Shown: positions 8,223 to 18,118 of the stretch, one piece after another
Layout: every line of letters begins with the position of its first letter
Position numbering within the stretch: the stretch's first letter is position 1
NCBI RefSeq assembly: GCF_007970185.1
Contig: NZ_CP042431.1
Coordinates: 5,332,001-5,396,000, forward strand
Direction of reading: 5' to 3'
DNA length: 64,000 nucleotides
DNA from: Pseudobacter ginsenosidimutans
GTDB taxonomy: Bacteria > Bacteroidota > Bacteroidia > Chitinophagales > Chitinophagaceae
Notes under the pieces: model-generated
Told to the model about the DNA's origin: nothing
Databases searched by the model: none
The model's input: only the letters and a program-made list of their open reading frames with translations
Program-made: the position numbers and the translations under genes

Positions 8223-10739
8223 ATGCGTTTGTGTGTATTCGTTATACTTGTTTGTTTTTCCCTTCCGCTGCTGGCGCAATCCGATCTGTTGTATGTTGAC
8301 AAAGAAGGCGTACTCAGGCGGAAATCCGATCAGCAGGAGCAATCCTTCTTCGGCGTGAATTATACATTGCCCTTTGCATACGCCTACAGGCATGTGAAAG
8401 CTATGGGGCTGAATCCCGAGCAGGTGATCGATGCTGATGTGTATCATTTTGCGCGCCTGGGGCTGGACGCTTTCCGTGTGCATGTATGGGATACGGAGAT
8501 CTCCGATGCTGAAGGTAATTTGTTGAATAATGAACACCTGCGGCTCTTCGATTACCTCATCAAAAAACTGAAAGAAAGGAATATCCGCATACTGATCACA
8601 CCCATTGCTTATTGGGGCAATGGCTATCCGGATAGGAACGAAGAAACGCAGGGATTCTCCAATAAATTCCGCTACAACAAAAAGAAACTCGTTACCAACG
8701 ATACCGCTATTGCAGCACAGGAGAATTATATCAAACAATTGCTGCTGCATGTCAATCCCTACACAAAATTGTCTTACCGCGATGATCCGGGTATCATTGC
8801 CTGCGAGATCAACAATGAGCCGGATCATGGGGAAGATAATAAACAGACAACTGCTTACATCAATCGTATGGCTGATGCCGTTCGCAGCATCAACTGGAAG
8901 AAACCTGTCTTCTATAATATTTCGCAGGCTTATCGCAATGAAGAAGCCTTCCTGGCGGCGCGTGTAGATGGGTTTACCTATCAGTGGTACTCCAACGGAC
9001 TGGTGGCCAATCATACCACGCCCGGCAATACGCTGCCTTACGTAGATAACTATGCGATCCCTTACAAGGACTGGCCCGGCTTTGCAGATAAAGCGAAGAT
9101 CATCTATGAGTTCGATGCCGCCGATGTGCGGAGCTCATATATGTATCCCGCTATGGCGCGCAGTTTCCGGACTGCCGGTTTTCAATGGGCTACCCAGTTT
9201 GCCTGGGACCCCACGCCACTGGCTTATGCGAATACCGAATACCAGACCCATTATCTCAACCTGGCCTATACACCAGCAAAGGCCATCAGCTTCATGATAG
9301 CTGGCAAGGCCTTTCACCGGGTACCCAGATTTAAGACCTATGGCGGTTTTCCTGCAGATACTTCATTTGAACAATTCCGCGTTTCTTACAAAGAGGACCT
9401 GAGTGAATTGAATTCCGGTACAGAATTCTATTATTCCAATAACACAAATACGAAACCTGTAACCCCATCCAAACTGCAGCATATAGCAGGTGTGGGCAAT
9501 TCGCCGCTGGTCAGTTACAGCGGAACTGGAGCGTATTTCCTGGATCGCGTAGCGCCAGGCGTATGGCGGCTGGAGCTGATGCCTGACGCAGTTGGTATGA
9601 AAGACCCTTTTACGAGTGCAGCGCTGAATGATACTGCTACGTACATCGTATGGAAGCAACAAAACATGCAAGTGCAACTACCGGACCTGGGCAAACGCTT
9701 TCGCATAATGCCGCTGAACCAGGATAATAAGAATAAAAGCCTCAGCACAACTGATGGCCGTTTCACTGCAGGACCGGGTGTTTACCTGCTTTCTGCAAAG
9801 GAGGTGAACCCGGCAACGCTTAAGCTGCATTCATTGCCATTAGGCATGCGCGAATTCTATGCTCCGCCTTCCATGCAGTTGCCCGCAGTAAAGGTATTTG
9901 CCGAACCGCCGCGCGAATTTCCTGCTGGTCAGGATCTACCTGTTTCAGCGACTGTATTATCCTTGCCTGAGGGGGAAGAGTTGGAACTGCAGGTCAATTC
10001 AAACTTTTTGCCACTGACAAAGCAAACTGTTTACAATTATGCAGCAATAATTCCTGCCAGTATGGTGGATGAAGGAGAGCTGAGATTAGCCATCCGTTTG
10101 AAGAAATCAGGATATGTGGTCCAGAACCTCAGATCGGTGCGGGTGTTGGATCAAACAGCGCGTCTTGAATTGTTCAATGCGCGAAAAGTACAGGAGGATA
10201 CAGTGCTGAAATCCTGGTGGCGTATCAAGAATTTTCCCGACTGGAACCGTCGTACACACTATAAATTTGACACAAGTGAAAATGGTGTTGTGAGCTACAA
10301 GGCCAGTGCTGATACTTTCAATTTCGATATCCCATTTATCGGCTGGCAGTACAGTTGCAATATGACGGATATTACATTGCAGGGAGAGAACATATATTCC
10401 ACTATTAAATTGACAGGCGCACCAGCCAACGGCAAAGCTGCCAGCATCAGGCTGATCCTGGTAGATCATAACGGGAATGCCTACGGTAGGAATCTCACCC
10501 TGGAAGGAACCAGTAAAACATACGAGCTGAGCATAAGCTCATTCAGCAAATCTCCATTCCTGCTCATCCCGAGGCCTTACCCGATGTTCCTTCCATTATG
10601 GTTTAACAGTACTGTGTATCCTCCGCTTCAACTGCCTTCGATAGAAAAAATACAGGTATTGTATATGCCTGAGGAAAACGAAAAAGCGGAAAAGGAGAAG
10701 GGGTACCTGATTGAAGCGATTTGGGGAGCAAAGGATTGA
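8223..10739 (+). CDS. Large clan GH-A glycoside hydrolase, candidate exo-beta-galactosidase/galactanase
   Basis: An 838-residue exported protein (signal peptide ending LPLLAQ, about residue 19) starting 9 bp after the GH2 frame. The first ~370 residues form a TIM barrel of clan GH-A: FRVHVWDTE near 84-92, the acid/base motif EINNEPDH (Glu199) and a likely nucleophile in KIIYEFDAAD (Glu296). The remaining ~450 residues appear to be beta-sandwich modules and have no motif I can name. Size, architecture and position in a galactan PUL fit a GH147-like galactosidase, which acts on pectic galactan in gut Bacteroides; GH5 or GH42-like families are alternatives. The clan and retaining mechanism are well supported; the exact family and specificity are inferred. 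Confidence 0.75.
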   Translation: MRLCVFVILVCFSLPLLAQSDLLYVDKEGVLRRKSDQQEQSFFGVNYTLPFAYAYRHVKAMGLNPEQVIDADVYHFARLGLDAFRVHVWDTEISDAEGNLLNNEHLRLFDYLIKKLKERNIRILITPIAYWGNGYPDRNEETQGFSNKFRYNKKKLVTNDTAIAAQENYIKQLLLHVNPYTKLSYRDDPGIIACEINNEPDHGEDNKQTTAYINRMADAVRSINWKKPVFYNISQAYRNEEAFLAARVDGFTYQWYSNGLVANHTTPGNTLPYVDNYAIPYKDWPGFADKAKIIYEFDAADVRSSYMYPAMARSFRTAGFQWATQFAWDPTPLAYANTEYQTHYLNLAYTPAKAISFMIAGKAFHRVPRFKTYGGFPADTSFEQFRVSYKEDLSELNSGTEFYYSNNTNTKPVTPSKLQHIAGVGNSPLVSYSGTGAYFLDRVAPGVWRLELMPDAVGMKDPFTSAALNDTATYIVWKQQNMQVQLPDLGKRFRIMPLNQDNKNKSLSTTDGRFTAGPGVYLLSAKEVNPATLKLHSLPLGMREFYAPPSMQLPAVKVFAEPPREFPAGQDLPVSATVLSLPEGEELELQVNSNFLPLTKQTVYNYAAIIPASMVDEGELRLAIRLKKSGYVVQNLRSVRVLDQTARLELFNARKVQEDTVLKSWWRIKNFPDWNRRTHYKFDTSENGVVSYKASADTFNFDIPFIGWQYSCNMTDITLQGENIYSTIKLTGAPANGKAASIRLILVDHNGNAYGRNLTLEGTSKTYELSISSFSKSPFLLIPRPYPMFLPLWFNSTVYPPLQLPSIEKIQVLYMPEENEKAEKEKGYLIEAIWGAKD

Positions 10740-11012
10740 GGTGAAAATTTTCAGATCTGTCTATCGGCTAATAACCATCTTCCCTGACGGGAAAAATCCG
10801 GAAAGTTCACCATGATATATCCCTTTGTATTGCCAAACTTTACAAGTCAGGACTGGTTGTAATTGTTTTCCTTCCTTCTAAAATGCGGTTATATAATATT
10901 GAAAGTAATGAATGCGCTGCTTATTTTCTGATTGCGGCAGGCAAATTGCTGATCATTTGTGATCATTTGGTTGCAGCACCCATTGGGAAAGGATAATCAA
11001 AAAATCAACAAA

Positions 11013-11438
11013 ATGAAAACATTATTTGCAATATCGTTCTTTCTGATCTGTCTTTCCAATACAAGTTGCGGACAGCAAAAGAAACAAAAAACATCTCAAT
11101 CTAAAACGGCACAGGTAATGGATTTATCAAAGATCACCAATGAAAAGGTAAAGCAGGCTATCGAAGCGCTGCAATCAGGAGATAAAGGCTGGTATTTGTT
11201 TTTTACAGAATCTCCTGTGATGACCGATGATGGCAATACCGTTGATTTCAAATCTTTTTTCGCAAAGGCGTTGGGCAATGAAAAGTTCCTGACCATCGAC
11301 AAAGTGGAGAACGAAGGCAAAGATGTGTATGGTAATTTCAAAGCCGGTCAATGGGGAACATTCAAAGTGTTCTTCAAATTCCATCAAAATGCAGAAGGGA
11401 AGTTCAACAGGCTGGACATTGGCCAGGCAAAGTATTGA
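11013..11438 (+). CDS. Small lipoprotein, possibly NTF2/SnoaL-like fold
   Basis: A 141-residue protein starting at ATG 11013, chosen over the upstream in-frame ATG at 10959 because it begins exactly at the signal peptide MKTLFAISFFLICLSNTSC (lipobox Cys19). After a Lys/Gln-rich linker the mature part (VKQAIEALQSGDKGWYLFFT... VDFKSFFAKALG... GQWGTFKVFFKFH) has the helix-then-curved-sheet rhythm of nuclear-transport-factor-2-like domains, but no catalytic residues can be pointed out. It stands alone between two PULs and is not obviously part of either. The function is unknown. Confidence 0.75.
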   Translation: MKTLFAISFFLICLSNTSCGQQKKQKTSQSKTAQVMDLSKITNEKVKQAIEALQSGDKGWYLFFTESPVMTDDGNTVDFKSFFAKALGNEKFLTIDKVENEGKDVYGNFKAGQWGTFKVFFKFHQNAEGKFNRLDIGQAKY

Positions 11439-11603
11439 TTTAAACAACACTTCAATTTCCCCTGTAAATATGTGCTGCTCGCAGGCGCCGTTTTTATCAA
11501 TGGCGATAGGGATATGGGCTCATTCTGCCAATATAAGAAATTCGAATGCATCGATCTTGAGACCGGTGAAAGGCGGAGCCTGATGAAAGAGTATTATGAG
11601 TAA
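11439..11603 (+). pseudogene. Open frame remnant continuing in phase after the lipoprotein stop
   Basis: Directly after TGA 11436-11438, in the same phase, the frame stays open for 54 codons to TAA at 11601. It has a protein-like composition (KYVLLAGAVFINGDRD, then CQYKKFECIDLETGERRS). The only ATG is at 11517, too late to explain the conserved-looking start. It could be the 3' remnant of a lost gene or a chance open frame. No family is recognised, and the call is weak. Confidence 0.25.
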
Positions 11604-12191
11604 GTCAGTCGATTGTTGATATTCCCTGATGTAATGATACGATAAGATCGTTTTATTGAATGTGGGAAAGCCCGCTCACCCGCCTCCCGGCGAGTGATTA
11701 TTATTCCGTCGCTCCCGGCAACACAGCGCTCGCCGGAAGCGAGCGACTACCATCACTCCGACCTTATTGGTCAGCTCCCATTTATTTTTTCAGCATGTCA
11801 AAATACCGGTTCGGGTTATGGAGCGGAAAGGGGAGATTTCTGCATAACGGTGTATTCTGGCTGTGCGGTAAAATGCTGTAAAATAATAATTGAGTATAAA
11901 AGCGTACAAAACGGCAAATTCAAGAGTTTGGATTATAGTGTTGAAATTCAGTTTATAATGCCTGTCAATGACTGTATAGAATATTTATTCGTAAGTTATT
12001 TTGCGTTTTTGATTTCATATGCATACCTTTAAAGCAGCATGGAATATTAGAATAATGAATCGTGTTTATGGTTTTGTGTGGTGCAAAGAATGGGTGTAAA
12101 AATCTTCCGGGTGATGCGTTGGCACTTTCGGGGAAGACCTTCGGTCACCATTAATCTGAGGAGCTTTTTTCTCATTACAAATACCAAAATA
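11604..12191. other. Gene-poor stretch before the second PUL, holding a long nested hairpin
   Basis: I see no credible gene in this ~590 bp: the open frames have no family-like sequence and overlap the hairpin described separately at 11692-11758. Composition turns AT-rich after about 11880. The last ~150 bp should carry the promoter and leader of the SusC gene at 12192, but I found no convincing Bacteroidota -33/-7 pair. Confidence 0.5.
11692..11758. repeat. Long nested inverted repeat (67-nt imperfect hairpin)
   Basis: Three stems nest in one extended hairpin: GAGTGAT at 11692-11698 with ATCACTC at 11752-11758; GTCGCTC at 11708-11714 with GAGCGAC at 11741-11747; CCGGC at 11715-11719 with GCCGG at 11732-11736, closing a 12-nt loop. 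It is GC-rich in an otherwise AT-leaning gap and has no T-tract on either side, so it does not look like a simple terminator. It may be a REP-type intergenic repeat or a structured RNA. Confidence 0.55.
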
Positions 12192-15100
12192 ATGCGACAA
12201 TTACTTCGATCTGTAGTATCGCTGCTGCTGCTTATGTTCCTTCTCTCTTATGCGATAGCTCAGAACCAGTCATTGAAAGGGACCGTCACGGGTTCCGGTG
12301 GCATTCCATTATCAGGGGCCACTATCCGGATAAAGAATTCAACCATCACTTCACTTACGGATGCAAACGGAAACTTCACTATCACCGCCGCCAATGGGCA
12401 GGTGCTGGAGATCTCGTATGTAGGTTATCAGACACTTGAGCTAACGGTGTCCGGAACTGAGCCATTGATCGTAGCGCTCAGGCCCGCAAAGTCAGACCTC
12501 GAAGAAGTAGTGGTAGTGGGCTATGGAACGCAAAAGAAAAAACTGGTCACGGGCGCCACCGTGCAGGTGAAAGGAGAGGATATTGCGCGATTGAACACCG
12601 TAGATGTGCTGGGGGCCTTCAGTCGCAGGCTGCCGGTGTAAATATCATTCAGAACAATGGTTTCCTGGACAGGGCTTCAAGGTGAATATACGCGGCATCG
12701 GCACTAATGGCAACTCATCTCCCTTGTATGTGATAGATGGTGTTGCCAACGGAAGTATCGATGGATTGAATCCTGCTGATATTGAGTCCATCGATATCCT
12801 GAAAGACGCTGCTTCTTCTGCCATTTATGGAGCAAGGGCCGCCAACGGTGTTATCCTTGTTACCACCAAACGCGGCAAGGCAGGTATGTTCCGGGTTATG
12901 TATGATGGTTATTATGGCGTACAGAATCTTTACAAGATCCCCACCATCCTCCATGCAAAAGAGTATATGATGATACAGGACGAAGGCCGCCTGATGGATG
13001 GCCTTGCTCCTTACAATTGGGAAAGCTATTTGCCGGCAGCTGATTGGGAGGCCATCAATAACGGCAGCTGGAAAGGCACCAACTGGCTCAAGGAGATTCT
13101 GAATGAAAATGCCAGCCAGCAAAACCATTCACTGAATTTTACCGGTGGCACAGATCGCTCCACTTATTCACTCGGTCTCTCTTATACCAATCAGCAGGCC
13201 ACCATGGGAGCGCCCGGGAAGATGCCGGATATGGACCGGTTCAATCTTCGCATCAATTCAGATCATATCGCCATCCGGAAAAACGATCTGAATGTTCTTC
13301 GCATAGGCGAAACCGTTAATTATAAATATTCTGAGGTCAACGGTTCTTTCGCTACAGGTGGTATTTATTGGAATAGTGTACACAATATGCTGGTGATGAG
13401 TCCGCTCATGCATGCCTATAACAAAGAAGGGGATTACTATACGTATAAAGACCGTCTGGCTGATGGCTATAACTGGGATATCTCCAATGGAGCAGACAAG
13501 AATCCCATTGCTTATATGGATTACCTGATGAACCAGAACAAGAGTAAGTCGCATTACTTGCAATCCAGCTTCTATGCTGAGTTACAGCCGGTAAAAAGAT
13601 TGAAGTTCCGCACGCAGTTCGGTTATATCATGGGAGCTTCCAGCTACCGGGCATATACACCTGCCTATGAGCTTACGCAGGCGATCACCAGCGCCAACGA
13701 CAGGGTGATACAATCACTGTCTTTATTCAACCGCTTTACCTGGGAAAATACAGCCAACTATACTTTCAAGGTGAAAGACCATAGTTTCGATGCATTGCTG
13801 GGGCAGTCGATCGAAAAATGGGGGATGGGTGAATCCATGAGCGGCACCAAGGCCGGTTCCAATTTCGATGATTTCGAACATGCCTATCTCTCCAACGTGG
13901 CTACCAATGCCACCAGTGTGCAGGCGCTCACCGGATTGCCAAGCAGCCAGGGAGCGCTGGTCTCTTTCTTCGGACGACTGAATTATAACTACAAGGAAAA
14001 ATACATGGCATCACTGATCGCCAGATATGATGGTTCTTCTGTATTTGCGAACGGGCACAGGTTTGGTTTCTTCCCATCGGTTTCCGCGGGCTGGACCATC
14101 TCCAATGAATCGTTCATGGAAGATGCATCGTTTATCGATTTCCTGAAACTGAGAGGTTCCTGGGGACAAAACGGGAACAATGCCGTGTCTTCTTTTCAAT
14201 GGCTCGCATTGGTGACATCCAATAATACCTATGGCGGTTATTCATTCGGCAATTCCATGAATAATGTTTCCATCGGATCATACGCGTACAAACTTACCAA
14301 CCCTGATCTTACCTGGGAAACGCAGGAGCAAACGAATATTGGTATCGATGCGCGTTTCCTGAACAACAGGCTGGGTATGGAACTCGACTGGTACAAAAAA
14401 ACAACCAAAGACTGGCTGGTGACGGCTCCGGTATTGTATTCCTTCGGTGCTGAAGCGCCTGCAGTGAATGGTGGCGACATTGTCAATAAAGGCATCGAGC
14501 TGGCCCTGCACTGGCAGGATAGAATTCTGCCTGATCTTCGCTATGGAGTTGATTTCAATATTGCATTCAATAAGAATAAAGTCACAAGGATCGCCAACCA
14601 GGATGGTATCATTCACGGTCCGGGCAGCATTCCATGGGAAGGCGCCGATGAAAGCTACCGGGTACAGGTAGGGTATCCCATCGGTTATTTTTATGGCTAC
14701 CAGTCTGAAGGAATTTTCCAAAACCAGTCGCAGATAAAGAACCACAAAGGCCCGTTGCTGAATGGAGATAAAACGCAGCCAGGAGATGTGATATGGAAAG
14801 ATGTGAACAATGACCAGGTGATAGATGAAAAGGACCGCACCATGATCGGTAACCCGCATCCTGATTATACGATGGGGCTTATATTCAATGTAGGCTGGAA
14901 GGCTTTTGATTTCTCGGTGAATGCCTACGGTGCATTCGGTCAGCAGATCCTGAAAGTATATCGCGATTTCGCCACATCGCCATTGAGCAATTTCTCTACC
15001 GATATATTGGAAAGATGGAATGGGGAAGGGAGCTCCAATAAACTGCCAAGGCTTACCAGCAGCGCCAGCTCCAACTGGTCCAGGGTTTCGGATATCTTCA

Positions 15101-15357
15101 TTGAAGATGGCGACTATCTGAAAATAAAGAATATAACGATGGGTGTCGATATTAAAAAACTGTACAAAAAACTGCCTTTGAATATGTGCAGATTTTATGT
15201 GTCTGTGCAGAACCTTCACACCTTCACGAAATATTCGGGCATGGACCCGGAGATCGGATTCGGTGGCGAAGATGCGGCAGATTATGCCAGGGGTATCGAC
15301 CTTGGCTTTTATCCCGGCGCACGCACTGTAATGGCTGGTGTAAATATTCAATTCTAA
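12192..15357 (+). pseudogene. SusC-type TonB-dependent receptor of the GlcNAc-glycan locus, with two apparent one-base frameshifts
   Basis: The start is ATG 12192 (MRQLLRSVVSLLLLMFLLS, signal ending AIAQ). Residues 24-100 are a carboxypeptidase-regulatory-like domain (SLKGTVTGSGGIPLSGATI), then the TonB-box region LEEVVVVGYGTQKKK. The frame breaks near 12611-12617 and again at 12661-12665. Between them a third frame encodes the expected plug motif LQSQAAGVNIIQNNG, and after them FKVNIRGIGTNGNSSPLYVIDG and the complete barrel follow, ending at the aromatic NIQF. Adding one base at each site rebuilds one ~1056-residue protein. The losses sit in short homopolymers (G5C2, T3C2), so sequence error is likely. 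SusD follows after 18 bp. Cargo is inferred to be GlcNAc-containing oligosaccharides. Confidence 0.9.
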
Positions 15358-15375
15358 CGTCCTAAAAATTGCAAC

Positions 15376-17169
15376 ATGAAATCCCGATATATTTTACCCA
15401 TCATCATACTGACGGTGCTGCTGGCCGGCTGCAACAAATTCCTCGATACAGATAATCTCACAGCAAAGACCACCGCTAATTTTCCATTGACGGAAAAAGA
15501 TGCCAGTGAAATGATCACTTCCATCTATGCCAATCTTTTATATGAAAGTCCTGAAACCTCTTCCGAGATATATGTAGCGCAACTGGCGGGCGACGATTGC
15601 CTGGGAGGCAATCTGAGTTTCTCCGGCAACTGTGCCGTGAATTTCCTGCTCTACAAAGATAACCTGAATGGCTTGCTTGGCTTATGGAGCCGCTGCTACC
15701 GCATGGTCAACCGCGCCAACAATGCCATTGCCACACTTGATAATGTAAAGAAATGGTCTGATGGTGCTGAGCGCCTGCGACATTTCGGTGAAGCGCATTT
15801 TCTCAGGGCGTTGGCCTATTATGAACTGGTGAGGATCTTCGGTGGCGTGCCGCTGCGCACCAACCTTGAAACGGAAAATCTTCCCAGGGCTACTGTGGAC
15901 GAAGTGTTTGAATTGATAGCGTCTGACCTGAAAGATGCGATCGAGATGATGCCCGATAAAATTTATCCGGCAGGATCGGAGATGGCAGGGCATGCAACCA
16001 AATATGCTGCAGAAGCATTGATGGCAAGAGTGTTCCTGTTTTACACCGGCAGGTATGCAAAACAGGAATTGCCAGGCGGTATTACAAAAGCCCAGGTGAT
16101 AGGATGGATCGATGACTGTGTAAATAATTCGGGTCATGACCTGGTGCCCGATCAGCGTAATATCTGGTCTTACACCAATGAGGCTACCGAAAGCAACACC
16201 ACCGGTAATCGCTACAATTATGTGGTGAACAACAATCTGAAATGGACAGGCAATAGTTCCGTTGAATCGGTATTTGCCACCAAGTACAATATGAAAGCCG
16301 ACTGGACCTATACCTGGTTCAGCAATACCAATTGTTTGTTCTATTCTCCTTCCGGTGATAACTACTCGAAGTCTGCCAGTTATCCCTTTGGCGCCGGATG
16401 GGGCGCGGGGCCTGTTTCTCCTGCCATGGTGAACGAATGGAAAACATGGGCTGCGGCCCAAACCTACACTGGAGGATATACAACAGATGCACGTCTTACA
16501 GGGTCCGTGTGGAGCTATCGTGCCCTCGATCCCAATCAGGCAGGTGCTGTACTGATGGATACCAAACTCGATGCCGGGGAACCTGACTACACTGTGTCTT
16601 ACCGTTATTATGAGAACACCGGATATTTCCAGAAGAAATACATCAATATCAATTCTTCTTTCAACAACAATATCCTGTCGTTTGCGCTGCAGATGTTTCC
16701 CGGTATTTCAAGCCAGACCTCTGCCTCCCTGTTGCAGATTGCAGACCTGATCCATATCCGTTTTGCCGATGTGTTGCTGATGCAGTCTGAGTTGAAAGAA
16801 GATGCCGCAGGATTGAACAGGGTACGGGCCCGTTCTCACCTGGCGCCAGTAGGTTATTCGCTGGATGCTATCAAGAATGAACGCAGATGGGAGCTGGCTT
16901 TTGAGTCGATCCGTTATTGGGACCTGCTTCGCTGGTCGGGCCCATCGCTGGAAGAGATCGGGAATGCATTGAATAAGCAGACAGGATTCAATGTGGTGAA
17001 TGCAGCGGTAGTTGTGCCCATGGTAAATTACAATTACAAGGACCGCATCAAGAAAACGGAAGGCTACTGGCCCATCCCCCAAACGGAGATCGATATCTCC
17101 AATGGCCTGATCAAACAGAATCCCGGCTGGGACCCGTCTGCACAATTCACAGACTGGAACAATTATTAA
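15376..17169 (+). CDS. SusD/RagB-type nutrient-binding lipoprotein
   Basis: A 597-residue partner of the preceding SusC. The signal peptide has lipobox VLLAGC (Cys19). SusD features are clear: HFLRALAYYELVRIFGGVPL around residues 139-158, a DLIHIRFADVLLMQSEL helix near 455-471, ERRWELAFESIRYWDLLRW near 502-520 and a WPIPQTEID ending. It is somewhat longer than the average SusD, the extra length lying in the middle substrate-contact region. It binds glycan at the cell surface above the SusC pore. Confidence 0.94.
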   Translation: MKSRYILPIIILTVLLAGCNKFLDTDNLTAKTTANFPLTEKDASEMITSIYANLLYESPETSSEIYVAQLAGDDCLGGNLSFSGNCAVNFLLYKDNLNGLLGLWSRCYRMVNRANNAIATLDNVKKWSDGAERLRHFGEAHFLRALAYYELVRIFGGVPLRTNLETENLPRATVDEVFELIASDLKDAIEMMPDKIYPAGSEMAGHATKYAAEALMARVFLFYTGRYAKQELPGGITKAQVIGWIDDCVNNSGHDLVPDQRNIWSYTNEATESNTTGNRYNYVVNNNLKWTGNSSVESVFATKYNMKADWTYTWFSNTNCLFYSPSGDNYSKSASYPFGAGWGAGPVSPAMVNEWKTWAAAQTYTGGYTTDARLTGSVWSYRALDPNQAGAVLMDTKLDAGEPDYTVSYRYYENTGYFQKKYININSSFNNNILSFALQMFPGISSQTSASLLQIADLIHIRFADVLLMQSELKEDAAGLNRVRARSHLAPVGYSLDAIKNERRWELAFESIRYWDLLRWSGPSLEEIGNALNKQTGFNVVNAAVVVPMVNYNYKDRIKKTEGYWPIPQTEIDISNGLIKQNPGWDPSAQFTDWNNY

Positions 17170-17188
17170 AACTGCCAAACCAGATTAT

Positions 17189-18097
17189 ATGAAACGGAAC
17201 CTTTTTTTACATTGTATTGCGATGGCAGTATGTTTTATTACTGCCTGCACTGCAAAGGAAGATACCTACCTCAGGGAAAAATATATAGATAATGCAGGAA
17301 CGCCTGTTACCAGGGAAGCGCTGCAAAATGCCATCACCGTTTCTCAGCCATTTCCAAATAAGGAAGGCGAAGTGAAAGGTGATCAGTATGTAGTGATAAA
17401 GAACAGCAGGCCGGAAATAGGCGGAGTCTGGCATTTGGGATGGGGTGGAGGAGAGAAAACGATTGTGACGGATAATGATACTATCGTGTATGAGTCCAAC
17501 GGAACTTTTCAAATATACTATACCGGTATATCCGCCAATACAAGGGTGAGTACAGATCCCATAACCATTACCGTTACCAATGTGTTCGATCCATGGTCGG
17601 GCTTCCTTACCGGCGCGAAAGACAAAGCAGATGTCTCTGCCGAAAAGAAATGGAAATTCAGGAATGTGAGCTGGGGCTCTGTGTGCAATATGGGAGCTTA
17701 TGGAGGCTGGAAATATACCAGTGCAGGATATGTGCCTGAATCCAATTTCATGTGGTGGGCCAATGTAACCGAAGCCACGGCAGGCAATCAGTCAATGACC
17801 TTTAAATTCAACGGCAACAAATTGCTGGTGTATAAAGCCGATGGCAGTCTTGCAGGTGAAGGAAGCTATGCCTTCACGCATACCGTTGCTGATCAGGGGG
17901 TGATGGGGGAGCTGATCACATCGAGGCCCATTATTGGCGGTAACTACGATGAATGTGGTCAGAACAATACCTCCAATAAATTCTGGATCCTTACTTTGAA
18001 CGAAGAATATCTCACCATATTCCATCCTGTGAAATACACCGGTGGCAAGGATTGGGAGGATTACGGATGGTATGCGTATTTCAAAGCGGATAACTAA
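17189..18097 (+). CDS. PUL accessory surface lipoprotein of unknown fold
   Basis: 302 residues with lipobox FITACT (Cys about 20). The mature protein is rich in Trp, Tyr, Gly and Asn (GGVWHLGWGGGEKT, GAYGGWKYT, NFMWWANVTEA), a composition usual for carbohydrate-binding beta-sandwich proteins. It sits 19 bp after SusD and 21 bp before the GH18 gene, the position usually held by a surface glycan-binding protein (SGBP) in PULs. No catalytic motif was found. The SGBP role is inferred from position and composition only. Confidence 0.65.
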   Translation: MKRNLFLHCIAMAVCFITACTAKEDTYLREKYIDNAGTPVTREALQNAITVSQPFPNKEGEVKGDQYVVIKNSRPEIGGVWHLGWGGGEKTIVTDNDTIVYESNGTFQIYYTGISANTRVSTDPITITVTNVFDPWSGFLTGAKDKADVSAEKKWKFRNVSWGSVCNMGAYGGWKYTSAGYVPESNFMWWANVTEATAGNQSMTFKFNGNKLLVYKADGSLAGEGSYAFTHTVADQGVMGELITSRPIIGGNYDECGQNNTSNKFWILTLNEEYLTIFHPVKYTGGKDWEDYGWYAYFKADN

Positions 18098-18118
18098 ACC
18101 TAAACCTGGAGATACACT

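Noticed and set aside
8100-9014. 304-residue minus-strand open frame
   Set aside because: Overlaps the GH2 end and GH-A start on the other strand; no signal or motif.
11660-12032. Two small plus-strand frames over the nested hairpin
   Set aside because: Random-looking composition and overlap with the structured repeat; no homology visible.
14278-15351. 357-residue minus-strand open frame
   Set aside because: Antisense to the SusC barrel; no family-like sequence.
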